DNA from: Streptomyces sp. RPA4-2
GTDB taxonomy: Bacteria > Actinomycetota > Actinomycetes > Streptomycetales > Streptomycetaceae
DNA length: 64,000 bases
Assembly (NCBI RefSeq): GCF_012273515.2
Contig: NZ_CP050975.2
Coordinates: 9,610,001-9,674,000, forward strand
Reading direction: 5' to 3'
The notes under the pieces are model-generated. The model saw only the letters and a program-made list of their open reading frames with translations. It was not told the DNA's origin and searched no databases. Made by a program: the position numbers and the translations under genes. Below, piece after piece: positions 8,575 to 17,203 of this stretch (positions are counted from its first letter, which is position 1; every line of letters starts with the position of its first letter).

Positions 8575-8630
8575 GTGCCAGGTAGGGCCTGTGTCCGCGG
8601 TTTTCCGCGGACACAGGCCCTACCTGGCAC
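8575..8630. terminator. 26-bp perfect hairpin, bidirectional terminator
   Basis: Bases 8575-8600 pair without mismatch with 8605-8630 around a TTTT loop. It lies 19 bp beyond the stop codon of the lipase gene and would stop transcription from both directions. The stem is unusually long for a terminator. Confidence 0.75.
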
Positions 8631-8648
8631 GGGTTCGTACGAGACCGA

Positions 8649-9443
8649 TCAGCTGTTGGCGTTGAGGACGGGGTAGTAGCCGGAGGCGTGGCCGGTGGCG
8701 GTGGGGTGGTAGGACTCCCAGCTGGGCGAGACCACCAGGGAGTGCAGCCAGTCGTCGCCGGAGCACAGTTCGTGGCCGTTGAAGGCGGAGCGGACGTCAC
8801 CGAAGACGAAGCCGTGGGCGGCGGCCCGGCTGGAGATGACGCTGTCGAGGACGTCCGAGGCCTCGTCGATCTTGCGGTGCTTGGTGTCGCTGAGCCCGAC
8901 GCAGAAGACGCCGAGCGTGTACACGTGCGGGTAGCCGAGGACGACGACCTTGGCGTTGGGCGCCTTGGCGCGGATCGCGTTGTAGGTGGCGTCGAGGCGG
9001 GCGGGAAGCGTGTTCTGGGCGTAGCTCTCGGCCTGGTTGACGCGGTTGACGCAGTCGGTGTCCGAACCGGTCACGCACGTGGTCATGACGTCGGAGAAGC
9101 CCGCGTCATTGCCGCCGATGGTGAGGGAGACCACTCCGGTGGAGGAGTTCAGGGGGCCGAGCTGGGAGTTCGTCACGTCCGTGGTCACCGCACCCGAGCA
9201 GGACGTGTCGGCGAACGCGGACGGGGCGTGGGCGTTCTTCCACAGATAGGGGTAGGCGCTGAAGCTGCGGTGGCAGTTACCGCTCGCACTGTCGTAGTTG
9301 CCGGCGCCGTTGCCGGCGGCGTACGAGTCTCCCAGCGCGACATAGGACGGCCCGGCGGCCTGTGCCGGAACGGTCAGCGCGAAGCTGAGCAGTGTCGCGA
9401 AGCCCAGCGTGGCAAGGGCTGACAGGGACTTGGTGGGTCTCAC
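8649..9443 (-). CDS. Secreted SGNH/GDSL lipase (Streptomyces rimosus lipase-like)
   Basis: The 264-aa protein has a Sec signal peptide (MRPTKSLSALATLGFATLLS, cleavage after AQAA near residue 30) and an SGNH hydrolase fold. Block I is YVALGDSYAAGNGAG with nucleophile Ser40, block III is SLTIGGNDAGF with the oxyanion Asn, and the C-terminal block WESYHPTATGH holds the catalytic His. Six cysteines fit the three disulfides of the S. rimosus lipase group, which act outside the cell on fatty-acyl esters. The start is GTG 9443, because GGGAGG lies just upstream. A long hairpin terminator follows. The 275 bp upstream includes a run of eight G bases. Confidence 0.93.
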   Translation of the reverse strand: MRPTKSLSALATLGFATLLSFALTVPAQAAGPSYVALGDSYAAGNGAGNYDSASGNCHRSFSAYPYLWKNAHAPSAFADTSCSGAVTTDVTNSQLGPLNSSTGVVSLTIGGNDAGFSDVMTTCVTGSDTDCVNRVNQAESYAQNTLPARLDATYNAIRAKAPNAKVVVLGYPHVYTLGVFCVGLSDTKHRKIDEASDVLDSVISSRAAAHGFVFGDVRSAFNGHELCSGDDWLHSLVVSPSWESYHPTATGHASGYYPVLNANS

Positions 9444-9718
9444 GGAACCTCCCGGAGTAGTGAACCGGCTGCCGGGGGGGGGGGCAGCAGGCAGCAACGC
9501 GTAGAAGGGCGCGCGCATGACAAAGGGGGTTTCTTGACCGGACTCCGCGTGCGCGCCCCGGCGGTGCGGGGGCGCGGGCGGGTTGAACGTGAACGGCCGC
9601 CGCGCTGAGGTGGAGTGAGACTGAGGCGGGCTGCCTGGGCCTCATCGAGCGCACGGCGAAGGCGCGTTCGGCGAAGCGTGCGGTCGGGGGTCTGGGACTA
9701 TCAGTACGCGCAGACGCC

Positions 9719-10678
9719 TTACGTACTCAGCGTCTCGGCCACCAGTTGGAAGAAGGCCGTACCGTCCCCGGTGCAGTTGCGGCTGTCATCGGAGGTCGGG
9801 TCGACCGTGCAGGAATTCGAGCCGACCGTGTTGGTGTCGTCGGACAGGGAACCGCCGAAGTCGCCCGGCTCGGCACGGACATCGGGCTGGGGAAGGGCGC
9901 GGACCATCGCGCCGTTGTCCGGGGTGATGTCCGTGTCGGCGCCGTCGCGGCGGTGGACGATGCCGGGGTGGGGGATGCCGGCGCTGCCGCGGCGGACGGT
10001 GCCGCAGTCGTCGGCGGGGCAGCCGGCTTGGCAGGCGGGTCCGGTGTGAGCGCTGGAACCGGTCTCGCGGTACCCCCTCGGGTGGCCCGGGATGCGGTGG
10101 CCCGCGGTCGGCGAGGAGTGGAAGCTGCTGCGGACGTCGAAGCCGGCGCAGCGGCGCCGACTGCCGTCGATGCGCGAGGCGGTGCCGCGATTGCGCGGCG
10201 TCGTGAAGGTGCCGCTCACGCGCTTGCCGGTGACCGTGTCGTCGTGGGAGGCGGAGGTGGAGGTGGACGTGAGTGTGGCGGGTTCCGGGTGCGAGCCGTT
10301 GGTGCCGGCGCTCACCGCGAGCGAGCTGCCCCTAGGGTCAACCGCCCAGGTGCCTGGCATGCCGATGACATCACCGGCCGAGGCGGGTTGGGCGCAGCCG
10401 TGCCTGCCGAGCTCCGGCGCGCCGGCGGCCTCGCCGTCATCCTGCGCGGCCCTGTGCGTCGTGACGTCGGCGGCTGTGGTCTTGGCCCTGGTGTCGTAGC
10501 GCCAATCGGCGGTCGAGGTGGCGGGGGACTTGGTGAGGCTGGCTGCGGCCGACGGCGAGGTCTTCGCCGAAGAGGCGGTCGGGGCGGCGGCCATCGTGCG
10601 GGCCGCCGTCGTGAAGAAGCCGGACGCCATGGCGGTGAGCCTGGCGCGTCTCGCGGTGCTGGATGTCGTGATCCGCAC
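9719..10678 (-). CDS. Hypothetical protein, possibly exported
   Basis: This 319-aa frame starts at a GTG with AGGAGG 5 nt upstream, and codon third positions are almost all G or C, which argues for real coding. The N-terminus (SSTARRARLTAMASGFFTTA) has an Arg pair before an Ala-rich stretch, weakly signal-like. The middle is Ser/Thr/Pro-rich and the C-terminus carries paired cysteines (NSCTVDPTSDDSRNCTGDG) and ends FFQLVAETLST. I recognise no family. The low-complexity middle could hide a frameshift. The opposite strand is also open, so coding is probable but not certain. Confidence 0.5.
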   Translation of the reverse strand: MRITTSSTARRARLTAMASGFFTTAARTMAAAPTASSAKTSPSAAASLTKSPATSTADWRYDTRAKTTAADVTTHRAAQDDGEAAGAPELGRHGCAQPASAGDVIGMPGTWAVDPRGSSLAVSAGTNGSHPEPATLTSTSTSASHDDTVTGKRVSGTFTTPRNRGTASRIDGSRRRCAGFDVRSSFHSSPTAGHRIPGHPRGYRETGSSAHTGPACQAGCPADDCGTVRRGSAGIPHPGIVHRRDGADTDITPDNGAMVRALPQPDVRAEPGDFGGSLSDDTNTVGSNSCTVDPTSDDSRNCTGDGTAFFQLVAETLST

Positions 10679-10899
10679 ACGGTCCTCCTGCGCGGGGGGA
10701 GGTGTTGGTGCCGGTCAGGGGTACGAGATGAGAGTCCGCCGATGGGTTAAATCGGCGTGCTCCTGACAAATTCAATGCTGGATTATTCCGAGGCGGTCGG
10801 CAAGCAGTCGGCGGCAAGAATTTACGCGCGTCACATTGGGCGCGTACCTGCCCCCCAGATGGCTCCAAGCGCTGCCGTCGACAAGGAACTTGGCGTCGC

Positions 10900-11054
10900 C
10901 ATGCGGTCGCCGTGACACGCGCGGCCTTGCCCCGCGAACAGGCGGGACGTCTCGATCGACAGCACGTTTGCGCTCGCGGATGCCCGAGCAGCGCACGAAC
11001 GAACGCGCCGCCCGAGGGCACATCCAGGGCAAGATCGTGCTCACGGTCGCTTAG
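10900..11054 (+). pseudogene. Zinc-type quinone oxidoreductase, C-terminal remnant with frameshift
   Basis: One frame gives SIDSTFALADARAAHERT and the neighbouring frame continues ERAARGHIQGKIVLTVA to a stop at 11054. Joined, they match the characteristic C-terminus of MDR-superfamily NADPH:quinone reductases (the GKIVLTV end). The rest of the gene is missing to the left, where 10679-10899 shows no coding signal. It is a decayed fragment. Confidence 0.45.
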
Positions 11055-11275
11055 GAACCAGCCGTTTCACCGACGCGTCCGGCGCCCGTCCGCGGAGCAC
11101 CGGCGGCCATCGGGACGCCGACGCCGAAGAGCTTGAGGCGCGTCTGGCGACCAGGCGGCCGCGATGCTCGCTGCGGCGAACCGGCGTGACATGAGCCGCG
11201 CGCCGCCTTGCGACCGACCGCTCCACCGTCAGGACGCCGGACCGCTGCCGACGACGACGGTGATGCGCCGGCCAG

Positions 11276-12138
11276 GGCGCTGTCACGTTGTTGGGTGTGT
11301 GGGTGGTCTGACGGTGCGTCGGGGCATGGTGGGCCGGCCGTCCGGGCGGTGTTCAGGCCGTGGTGGGCCGGCCGGCAGCGCCGGTGATCTGGTCCCAGAT
11401 GGCGAAGCGGATGGTCATTTCGGCGCGGTGCTGGGTGGCGGTCATCAGGTGGCGGTGGGGTCGGAAGTGGGGTGAGATGCCGCTGAAGGCGGACAGGAAG
11501 CGCTGGGCCGCGCCGACGCTGCGGAAGCCTTTCATCGCGTGTTCCCTCTGGCGGGTGGGCTGGTGGCTGTTCTCCGCCCGGTTGTTCAGGTACTTCGACT
11601 GCCGGTGCTCGACCGAGGGCATGACCTCGCGTTGGGCGGCGCCGTAGGAGCGGAGCCTGTCCGTGACGACCACCCGGGGCACCGTACGGGCCTTCTTCAT
11701 CAGGCGGCGGAAGAACCGCCTGGCCGCGGCAGTATTCCAGCGGTCCTGCACGAGGATGTCCAGGACGTTGCCGTCCTGGTCGACGGCCCGCCACAGGTAC
11801 TTCAACTCGCCGTTGATCTTGATGAAAACCTCGTCCAAGTGCCATTTGTCGCCGGGCTGGGGCCGGCGGCGGCGCAGTCCATTCGCGTAGGTCTGGCCGA
11901 ACTTGGCGCACCAGCGGCGCACGGTCTCGTAGGAGACGAGGACACCGCGCTCCAGCATCAGCTCCTCGACCTCGCGGAAGCTGAGCGGGAACCGGAAGTA
12001 CAGCCACACACAGTGGGAAATCACCTCGACCGGGTACCGGTGCCCCTTGTACGACGGCGACGCACTCACCACGGACGACCCCTCCCAGCACGATCAACCA
12101 CAAGATCATCCCACCCAGTCAGTCAACGTGACAGTGCC
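11276..12138. mobile_element. IS6-family insertion sequence, 863 bp
   Basis: The ends GGCGCTGTCACGTTG (11276) and the complement of CAACGTGACAGTGCC (ending 12138) form 15-bp inverted repeats with one mismatch, and the GGCNCTGT start is typical of the IS6/IS26 group. One transposase gene fills the element. Flanking octamers CCGGCCAG and CGTCCGGT do not match, so no target duplication remains. Oxidoreductase remnants on both sides suggest deletion next to the element. Confidence 0.8.
11353..12072 (-). CDS. IS6-family DDE transposase
   Basis: The 239-aa protein shows the N-terminal YPVEVISHCVWLYFRFPLSF helix-turn-helix region and an intact DDE triad: KWHLDEVFIKI near residue 80, VVVTDRLRSYGAA near 140, and NNRAENSHQPTRQRE near 175. 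Length is normal for the family. The start is a GTG at 12072, with GGGAGGGG upstream. It should be functional in replicative transposition and cointegrate formation. Confidence 0.93.
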   Translation of the reverse strand: MVSASPSYKGHRYPVEVISHCVWLYFRFPLSFREVEELMLERGVLVSYETVRRWCAKFGQTYANGLRRRRPQPGDKWHLDEVFIKINGELKYLWRAVDQDGNVLDILVQDRWNTAAARRFFRRLMKKARTVPRVVVTDRLRSYGAAQREVMPSVEHRQSKYLNNRAENSHQPTRQREHAMKGFRSVGAAQRFLSAFSGISPHFRPHRHLMTATQHRAEMTIRFAIWDQITGAAGRPTTA

Positions 12139-12189
12139 CGTCCGGTGGGCGACGGAGGTGTTCGGAGTGCTGTCCACGTCGTCACCACG

Positions 12190-12345
12190 GTGCGTGCCCT
12201 GTCCCGGTGCGCAGACCCGCACGCCGCCCCGGGTGCGGTACTCACCATGGTGGACGCAGCGAAGCCGCCCCGGCGTATCTTCCCCGCCAAGGGCCCTCTT
12301 GACCTGATACGCGAGGTCTACGATGCGCGCATCACCGAGTTGGCG
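12190..12345 (+). pseudogene. Short-chain dehydrogenase C-terminal remnant
   Basis: The forward frame reads AVLTMVDAAKPPRRIFPAKG then PLDLIREVYDARITEL, the usual C-terminus of classical SDR oxidoreductases that ends in a PLDLIR-type helix. The Rossmann core is absent; the IS6 element ends 50 bp to the left. It is a truncated fragment just upstream of the ECF sigma gene. Confidence 0.45.
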
Positions 12346-12408
12346 ACGAGGACGTCATCTCCCGTGCACCACACGGGTGGTGGCCGGCAGTCACGGAGGC
12401 AGCTGGAC

Positions 12409-13347
12409 ATGCAACCCCTCGACCCGCCCACGGACGAGGAACTCACCCGCAGGGCCCAGGCCGGTGAGACCGCGGCCCTCGGGCTGCTGCTCGCCCGCCA
12501 TCAGGCGCCGATGCGCGCGGTGGCGCTGAGTCTGCTCGGCTTCGGCCCCGACGCCGACGACGCGGTCCAGGACGCGGCGTTGACCGCCCTGCGGCGCATC
12601 GGCGACGTGCGGGATCCCGCGGCCGTGGGGGCGTGGCTGAGGGCGGTCGTGCGCAACGCCGCCCGCATGCGACTGCGCGCGACAAAGGAGACACCGGGTC
12701 TCGACGGCCTCGACCACGTGCACCTTCGCGACCACGAGCCCTCTCACCCCGAGCGGTTCATCGAGCAGCACGCGATGCGTGACTGGATCTGGGACGCGGT
12801 GGAGGAACTGCCGCAGCAGCTCCGCCTGGTGCTGATGCTGCGGCACTTCAGCGGCATCGCCTCCTACCAGGAGATCGCCGCCGCGTGCGAGGTACCGGTC
12901 GGCACGGTGCGCAGCCGGCTCAACCAGGCCAGGGCGAAAATGGCCCAGGTGCTGTTGTCGACCGCCACCGAAGCGCACGACGACGCCTCCTCGCTCACCG
13001 AGGAGAGCCGGCACGAGGCCGTGGCGACTCTGCGGGCGTCCGAGCGCGGCCCCCTGCCCCGGGAGATATCCGAGTTGTGGCCCGCCGAGACCGAACTGGT
13101 CGGCATACTCAACCCGCAGGGAGAACGGACCCATCCCACCCCGGTCATGCGACAGACCCTGGAAGCGGGAGTACGCCAGCACGTGCGTCATGTGGTGGCC
13201 AGTCGCTCCATCACCATCTGGGAAATGGACGTCACCAACCCCGTGGGCGCCCTCAACCCCTGCCCGTCGACCCTGGCCTGGCTCATGTTCCGCCGTGACG
13301 GACGAGTCCAGCGGCTCCGGGTGGTCTTTCCCCAGCCGTCGCGGTGA
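12409..13347 (+). CDS. ECF sigma factor with C-terminal extension
   Basis: The 312-aa protein has sigma region 2 at about residues 15-85 (LGFGPDADDAVQDAALTALR, AVGAWLRAVVRNAARMRLRA) and region 4 at about 120-185 (LPQQLRLVLMLRHFSGIASY, VPVGTVRSRLNQARAKM). A roughly 120-residue C-terminal extension resembles a SnoaL-like domain (ILNPQGERTHPTPVM, WLMFRRDGRVQRLRVVF). It would direct RNA polymerase to a small regulon and needs no adjacent anti-sigma factor. The ATG at 12409 is preceded by GGAGG at 9 nt; longer upstream frames are not supported. The transpeptidase gene begins 285 bp downstream and could be a target. Confidence 0.88.
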   Translation: MQPLDPPTDEELTRRAQAGETAALGLLLARHQAPMRAVALSLLGFGPDADDAVQDAALTALRRIGDVRDPAAVGAWLRAVVRNAARMRLRATKETPGLDGLDHVHLRDHEPSHPERFIEQHAMRDWIWDAVEELPQQLRLVLMLRHFSGIASYQEIAAACEVPVGTVRSRLNQARAKMAQVLLSTATEAHDDASSLTEESRHEAVATLRASERGPLPREISELWPAETELVGILNPQGERTHPTPVMRQTLEAGVRQHVRHVVASRSITIWEMDVTNPVGALNPCPSTLAWLMFRRDGRVQRLRVVFPQPSR

Positions 13348-13631
13348 GGACCGTGCGCGGCGGACGGCGGCGGGGCTCCGGATCCGTGTGACCTCCGGCC
13401 CTCCTCGGTCACCGCACCGTTCTTCAGGACCGTGTGCGGGTCCTGCCGCGGCCTGACAACTTCCTGATATTCGCACGTCATGTTGGATGCGTGTCCCGGT
13501 CGCGACCGTGAATTCCTCGCGCGCGGCTTCGCGCCACCGTGCCGCACCGCGTCGGCACCGTGCCGTTCGCGCCGGGATCGGCTTCGCCGACTCGGTGGGA
13601 CACACCACTCGACGCGAAAGACGGAGTCCCC

Positions 13632-14837
13632 ATGCACCACACCCGCCCGGCCGCGGCCCTTGCCGTCCTGTCGATGTCGGCCTGCCTGCTGGCCGGTTGC
13701 AGCACCGGACCCGAAGGCGACAGCGGTCGTGCACAGGCGTCCCCTGTCGCGGCCCGAGCCGCGGACACGCCGCACATACGCCTGAACGCCGCCGACGGAC
13801 AGAAGCATGTCTCCGTCAGGCGCGGCGGCCGTGTCACGGTCGCGGCCGGGAAGATCACCAAGGTGTCCCTGGCCACCGCGAACGGTCGCGTCGTCCATGG
13901 TGCCGTCTCCTCGAGTGGCAGGACCTGGGCGCCCGATGCCGTCCTCGACCACGACACCGCCTACCGGTTGACGGTGGTGGCCGCCGGGGCCGGGGGCCGC
14001 GAGGCGACGAAGGAGATCGCGTTCACCACGGTCGCCGCGTCCGACCGCTTCACCGGCACGTTCACCCCGGGCGGCGGATCCACGGTCGGAGTGGGGATGC
14101 CCGTCTCGTTCACCTTCGACAAGGCGATCACCGACAGGAAGGCCGTGGAGTCCGCCATCGAGGTCAGCTCCAGCAGTGGACAGGCCGTCGTCGGCCACTG
14201 GTTCGGCCCGCGGCGCCTCGACTTCCGTCCGCGGCAGTACTGGAAGGCCCACTCCGTCATCACCGTCGGAATCCACCTCGACGGAGTCAAGGGTGCCAAG
14301 GGCGCGTACGGCGAACAGGACAGGACGGTCCGCTTCACCGTAGGCCGCGGTCAGGTCTCCACCGTGGACGCCTCCGCGCACCGGATGACGGTCGTCCGGG
14401 ACGGCAAGCCCCTGAGGACGTTGCTCATCACGGCGGGCGCCCCGAACTCGACCACGTGGAACGGCCAGATGGTGATATCGGAGAAGCTGACCAGCACCCG
14501 GATGGACGGAGCCACCGTCGGGTTCGCCGGTCAGTACGACATCCCCGACGTCCCGCACGCCATGCGCCTGTCCACCTCGGGCACGTTCGTCCACGGCAAC
14601 TACTGGGGCCCCGACTCGGTGTTCGGGCACTCCAACATCAGCCACGGTTGTGTCGGACTCAACGATGTCAAGGGCGGCGGCGACTCCCACCAGGACGGCG
14701 CCTGGTTCTTCGACAACTCCCTCGTCGGCGACGTGGTCGTGGTGCGGAACTCCGACGACCGGACCATCGCCCCGGACAACGGCCTCAACGGCTGGAACAT
14801 GTCGTGGGACCAGTGGAAGGCGGGCTCCGCGCGCTGA
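13632..14837 (+). CDS. L,D-transpeptidase lipoprotein (YkuD)
   Basis: The 401-aa protein has a lipoprotein signal with lipobox LLAGCSTG (Cys23), two Ig-like domains at about 45-150 and 150-245, and a YkuD catalytic domain ending in HGNYWGPDSVFGHSNISHGC, which carries the catalytic His and Cys of the HXn(S/T)HGC motif. These enzymes make 3-3 cross-links in peptidoglycan on the outer face of the membrane. The architecture equals that of mycobacterial and streptomycete Ldt proteins and the length is normal. The ATG at 13632 is chosen for the signal peptide; GGAG lies 7 nt upstream. It may be part of an envelope-stress response with the ECF gene before it. Confidence 0.92.
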   Translation: MHHTRPAAALAVLSMSACLLAGCSTGPEGDSGRAQASPVAARAADTPHIRLNAADGQKHVSVRRGGRVTVAAGKITKVSLATANGRVVHGAVSSSGRTWAPDAVLDHDTAYRLTVVAAGAGGREATKEIAFTTVAASDRFTGTFTPGGGSTVGVGMPVSFTFDKAITDRKAVESAIEVSSSSGQAVVGHWFGPRRLDFRPRQYWKAHSVITVGIHLDGVKGAKGAYGEQDRTVRFTVGRGQVSTVDASAHRMTVVRDGKPLRTLLITAGAPNSTTWNGQMVISEKLTSTRMDGATVGFAGQYDIPDVPHAMRLSTSGTFVHGNYWGPDSVFGHSNISHGCVGLNDVKGGGDSHQDGAWFFDNSLVGDVVVVRNSDDRTIAPDNGLNGWNMSWDQWKAGSAR

Positions 14838-15233
14838 CACGGAGGCCGGACACGCAGCCCCTCCTGGCGCACCGGGTCCACGAGAACGTTGGGGAAGACA
14901 AGGCTCTGGTGCGGTCGGCCCGGCGTGGGGACCGTGCCGCCGGGGTCGTCGGCGATGCGGAAGCCCTCGCCCTGCTCCCTGGGCCCACGCGGTGGCGGCG
15001 TTCCGCATCCTGATCGCCACGGCCGGGGACGGGCGGCGCTCGCACGTCGTCCGGCCGCGGTCGACGACCACGGCGCCGGACACCCCGAACGGTGATCCCG
15101 AGCGCGAAGATCGTCCGGAGGGTCCGGAACTGCTGTTTTTGCGGCGTTCACCACGAAGCCACGCCTGTGTCCCTGGGGCCTGAATGAGTGGTTCCGCTCA
15201 GTGAGTCACTCGGAGGCACCGGAGGGCTGCCCC
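14838..15233. other. No gene seen
   Basis: This interval separates the transpeptidase and phosphoesterase genes. A reverse frame reading IADDPGGTVPTPGRPHQSLV is open but matches nothing I know. Near 15200 there is a small palindrome, AGTGAGTCACT, in front of the phosphoesterase start. Confidence 0.45.
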
Positions 15234-17039
15234 ATGACCGGGATCGAACCCGAGTCCACCATCAACCGCCGTCGTTTTCTTTTCGCCTCGGGCGCCGTCG
15301 CGGCGGCCGGAGCGGCAGGATCGGCCGGAGCGTTCCTGCCCCGGCAACGCCGTCCCGACGCCGTGGAGCCCGCCGTACGCGCCGTCGCTCAGCGGCCCGC
15401 GCCGCACGCGACGACCACCCTGGAGACAACGGCGCGCCTCGGCGGAGCCCCGCACACCGGCACCTACCGGCGGCTGGAGTCCGGCCCGGGCTGGCCCATG
15501 GTCGTACGGGAGGAGATCGCTCCACCCCGCGCCGGGCGCGCGGACCGGCGTACTCCGCTCGCGTGCTTCGTGCAGTTCACCGACCTGCATATCGCCGATG
15601 TGCAGAACCCGCTGCGCACGGAGTTCCTGCGCTCTCGCACGCCCACCGCGTGGCGTGCCCAGGAGGCACTGACCGTCGCGGGCGCCGTCGCGCTCGTGGA
15701 GAAGGTCAACGCGCTCGGCGCCGGCCCGCACTCGGGACTGCCACCGGCGTTCGTGATGACCACGGGCGACAACATCGACAACAACTCCGCCATCGAGCTG
15801 GAGTGGTTCCTCACGCTGATGAACGGCGGACGGATCACCCCCAACACTGGGGACCCCAAGACGTACGAAGGCGTCCAGAACTCCGGGATTCCGCTGTACT
15901 GGCACCCGGGCGACCCGGCGCTGCGCGACTTCGACAAGCGGCGCGGACTGCCGCTGATACCCGGCTTCCTCGAAGCCGCGACCCGCCCCCTGACCAGCCC
16001 GGGCCTGCGGATCCCCTGGTACTCCACGGTCGGCAACCACGACGACCTGCCCGGCGGCTGCCTGTCGCCCGCGCTCGGTGACTTCGCCGTCGGTTCCCGC
16101 AAACTGCTGTCGGTCCCCGACACGGACGCGGCCGCCTACGCCAAGGCGCTCGGTTCGGGTGACGATCCCAAGAGCGAGGTGCTCACGGCGATCCTGAAAA
16201 GGCACGCCACCTCCGCGCGGACGGTGACGCCGGACGAGCGGCGCCGCCTGTTCACCCCGCACGACTATCTGGCCGCGCATCTCGATCCCGACCGCGCCGG
16301 TGCCGGGCCGGTGGGCCACGGCTACACACCGGACCACCTCGACGGCGACCGCATGTACTACACGTTCCAGGTCGCGGAGAACGTCATCGGGATCAGCATC
16401 GACACGACGTATCGCAGCGGCCACTACGAGGGGTCACTCGGCGATGACCAGATGCGCTGGCTGGAACAGACCCTGGCCGCGCACAGCTCCCGGTCCTACG
16501 ACGCGGACGGCCGCCTCGTCCGCCGTCCCGGAGCCGACGACGCCCACATCCTGGTCTTCAGCCACCACCACAGCCCGAGCATGACCCGCCGCCCCGACGC
16601 CGCCCGTACGGACGAACCGCGCCACGACGGCGCCGAGGTCATCGCCCTGCTCAGCCGCTTCCCGAACGTGGTCGCGTGGATCAACGGTCACAGCCACGTC
16701 AACCGGATCACCCCCCACCCGCACGCGACGGCCGCCCGCTCCTTCTGGGAGGTCAACACCGCCTCGCACGTCGACTATCCGCACCACGCCCGGCTGTTCG
16801 AACTGGTCGACAACAAGGACGGGACGCTGTCCCTGTTCACCACGCTCGTCGAGTCGGCCGCCCCGCACCGCACGGCACCGGACTTCGACGATCTCTCGGC
16901 GGTCGGCCTCGCGTCGCTGTACCGGGAGATCGCCTACAACGCCCCCGGACTCGCCGACAGTATGCGGGCGGGCGTCCAGGAGGGATGGGCGGGCGGAGCG
17001 GGCGACCGCAACACCGAGTTGCTGAAGGTCCTCCCGTGA
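15234..17039 (+). CDS. Tat-exported metallophosphoesterase (TIGR03767-type)
   Basis: The 601-aa protein opens with a twin-arginine signal (NRRRFLFASGAVAAAGAAGS). The calcineurin-like metal motifs are in order: FVQFTDLHIADVQ, FVMTTGDNIDNN, PWYSTVGNHDDLPGG, ILVFSHHHSPSM and WINGHSHVNRI. The long family matches the actinobacterial TIGR03767 group of exported phosphoesterases; substrate unknown. The ATG at 15234 follows GGAGG at 8 nt; a GTG at 15201 is in frame but lacks a site. It is monocistronic, 164 bp ahead of ribB. Confidence 0.9.
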   Translation: MTGIEPESTINRRRFLFASGAVAAAGAAGSAGAFLPRQRRPDAVEPAVRAVAQRPAPHATTTLETTARLGGAPHTGTYRRLESGPGWPMVVREEIAPPRAGRADRRTPLACFVQFTDLHIADVQNPLRTEFLRSRTPTAWRAQEALTVAGAVALVEKVNALGAGPHSGLPPAFVMTTGDNIDNNSAIELEWFLTLMNGGRITPNTGDPKTYEGVQNSGIPLYWHPGDPALRDFDKRRGLPLIPGFLEAATRPLTSPGLRIPWYSTVGNHDDLPGGCLSPALGDFAVGSRKLLSVPDTDAAAYAKALGSGDDPKSEVLTAILKRHATSARTVTPDERRRLFTPHDYLAAHLDPDRAGAGPVGHGYTPDHLDGDRMYYTFQVAENVIGISIDTTYRSGHYEGSLGDDQMRWLEQTLAAHSSRSYDADGRLVRRPGADDAHILVFSHHHSPSMTRRPDAARTDEPRHDGAEVIALLSRFPNVVAWINGHSHVNRITPHPHATAARSFWEVNTASHVDYPHHARLFELVDNKDGTLSLFTTLVESAAPHRTAPDFDDLSAVGLASLYREIAYNAPGLADSMRAGVQEGWAGGAGDRNTELLKVLP

Positions 17040-17203
17040 CGCCTGCGGGCAAGGTCTCACGCACCTCGGCCGTGCCGTAGGACCTCCGGGGTCCACCGCG
17101 GCTTGTCTGACGAATCGCCTGTTGGCGTACAGATTTCTCAAGCTTGTTTGTTCGGTCGCCGATGCATCCGCAGCAAGGACTTTCCGAGGAAGGGTTGAAC
17201 GCT

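Noticed and set aside
9746..10750. A 334-codon forward frame opposite the hypothetical protein at 9719
   Set aside because: It is Val/Gly/Ala-rich with no initiation signal, whereas the reverse frame has AGGAGG at the right distance; I kept the reverse frame.
10772..11044. A 90-codon reverse-strand protein near the quinone-oxidoreductase remnant
   Set aside because: It is antisense to the remnant, whose C-terminal motif GKIVLTV is recognisable; the reverse frame has no ribosome site or similarity.
11039..11275. Possible coding sequence between the quinone-oxidoreductase remnant and the IS6 element
   Set aside because: No frame has recognisable motifs or a ribosome site; treated as decayed DNA.
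14838..15013. A remnant gene on the reverse strand (IADDPGGTVPTPGRPHQSLV)
   Set aside because: The segment looks protein-like but matches no family I know and lacks start and context.
13188..15083. A 631-codon reverse frame over the transpeptidase gene
   Set aside because: It is a shadow of the clear YkuD lipoprotein on the forward strand, with no family similarity.
17040..17203. FMN riboswitch upstream of ribB
   Set aside because: The conserved core bases of the RFN element are not present in the 164-bp leader; only a small GACCTCCGGGGTC hairpin is seen.
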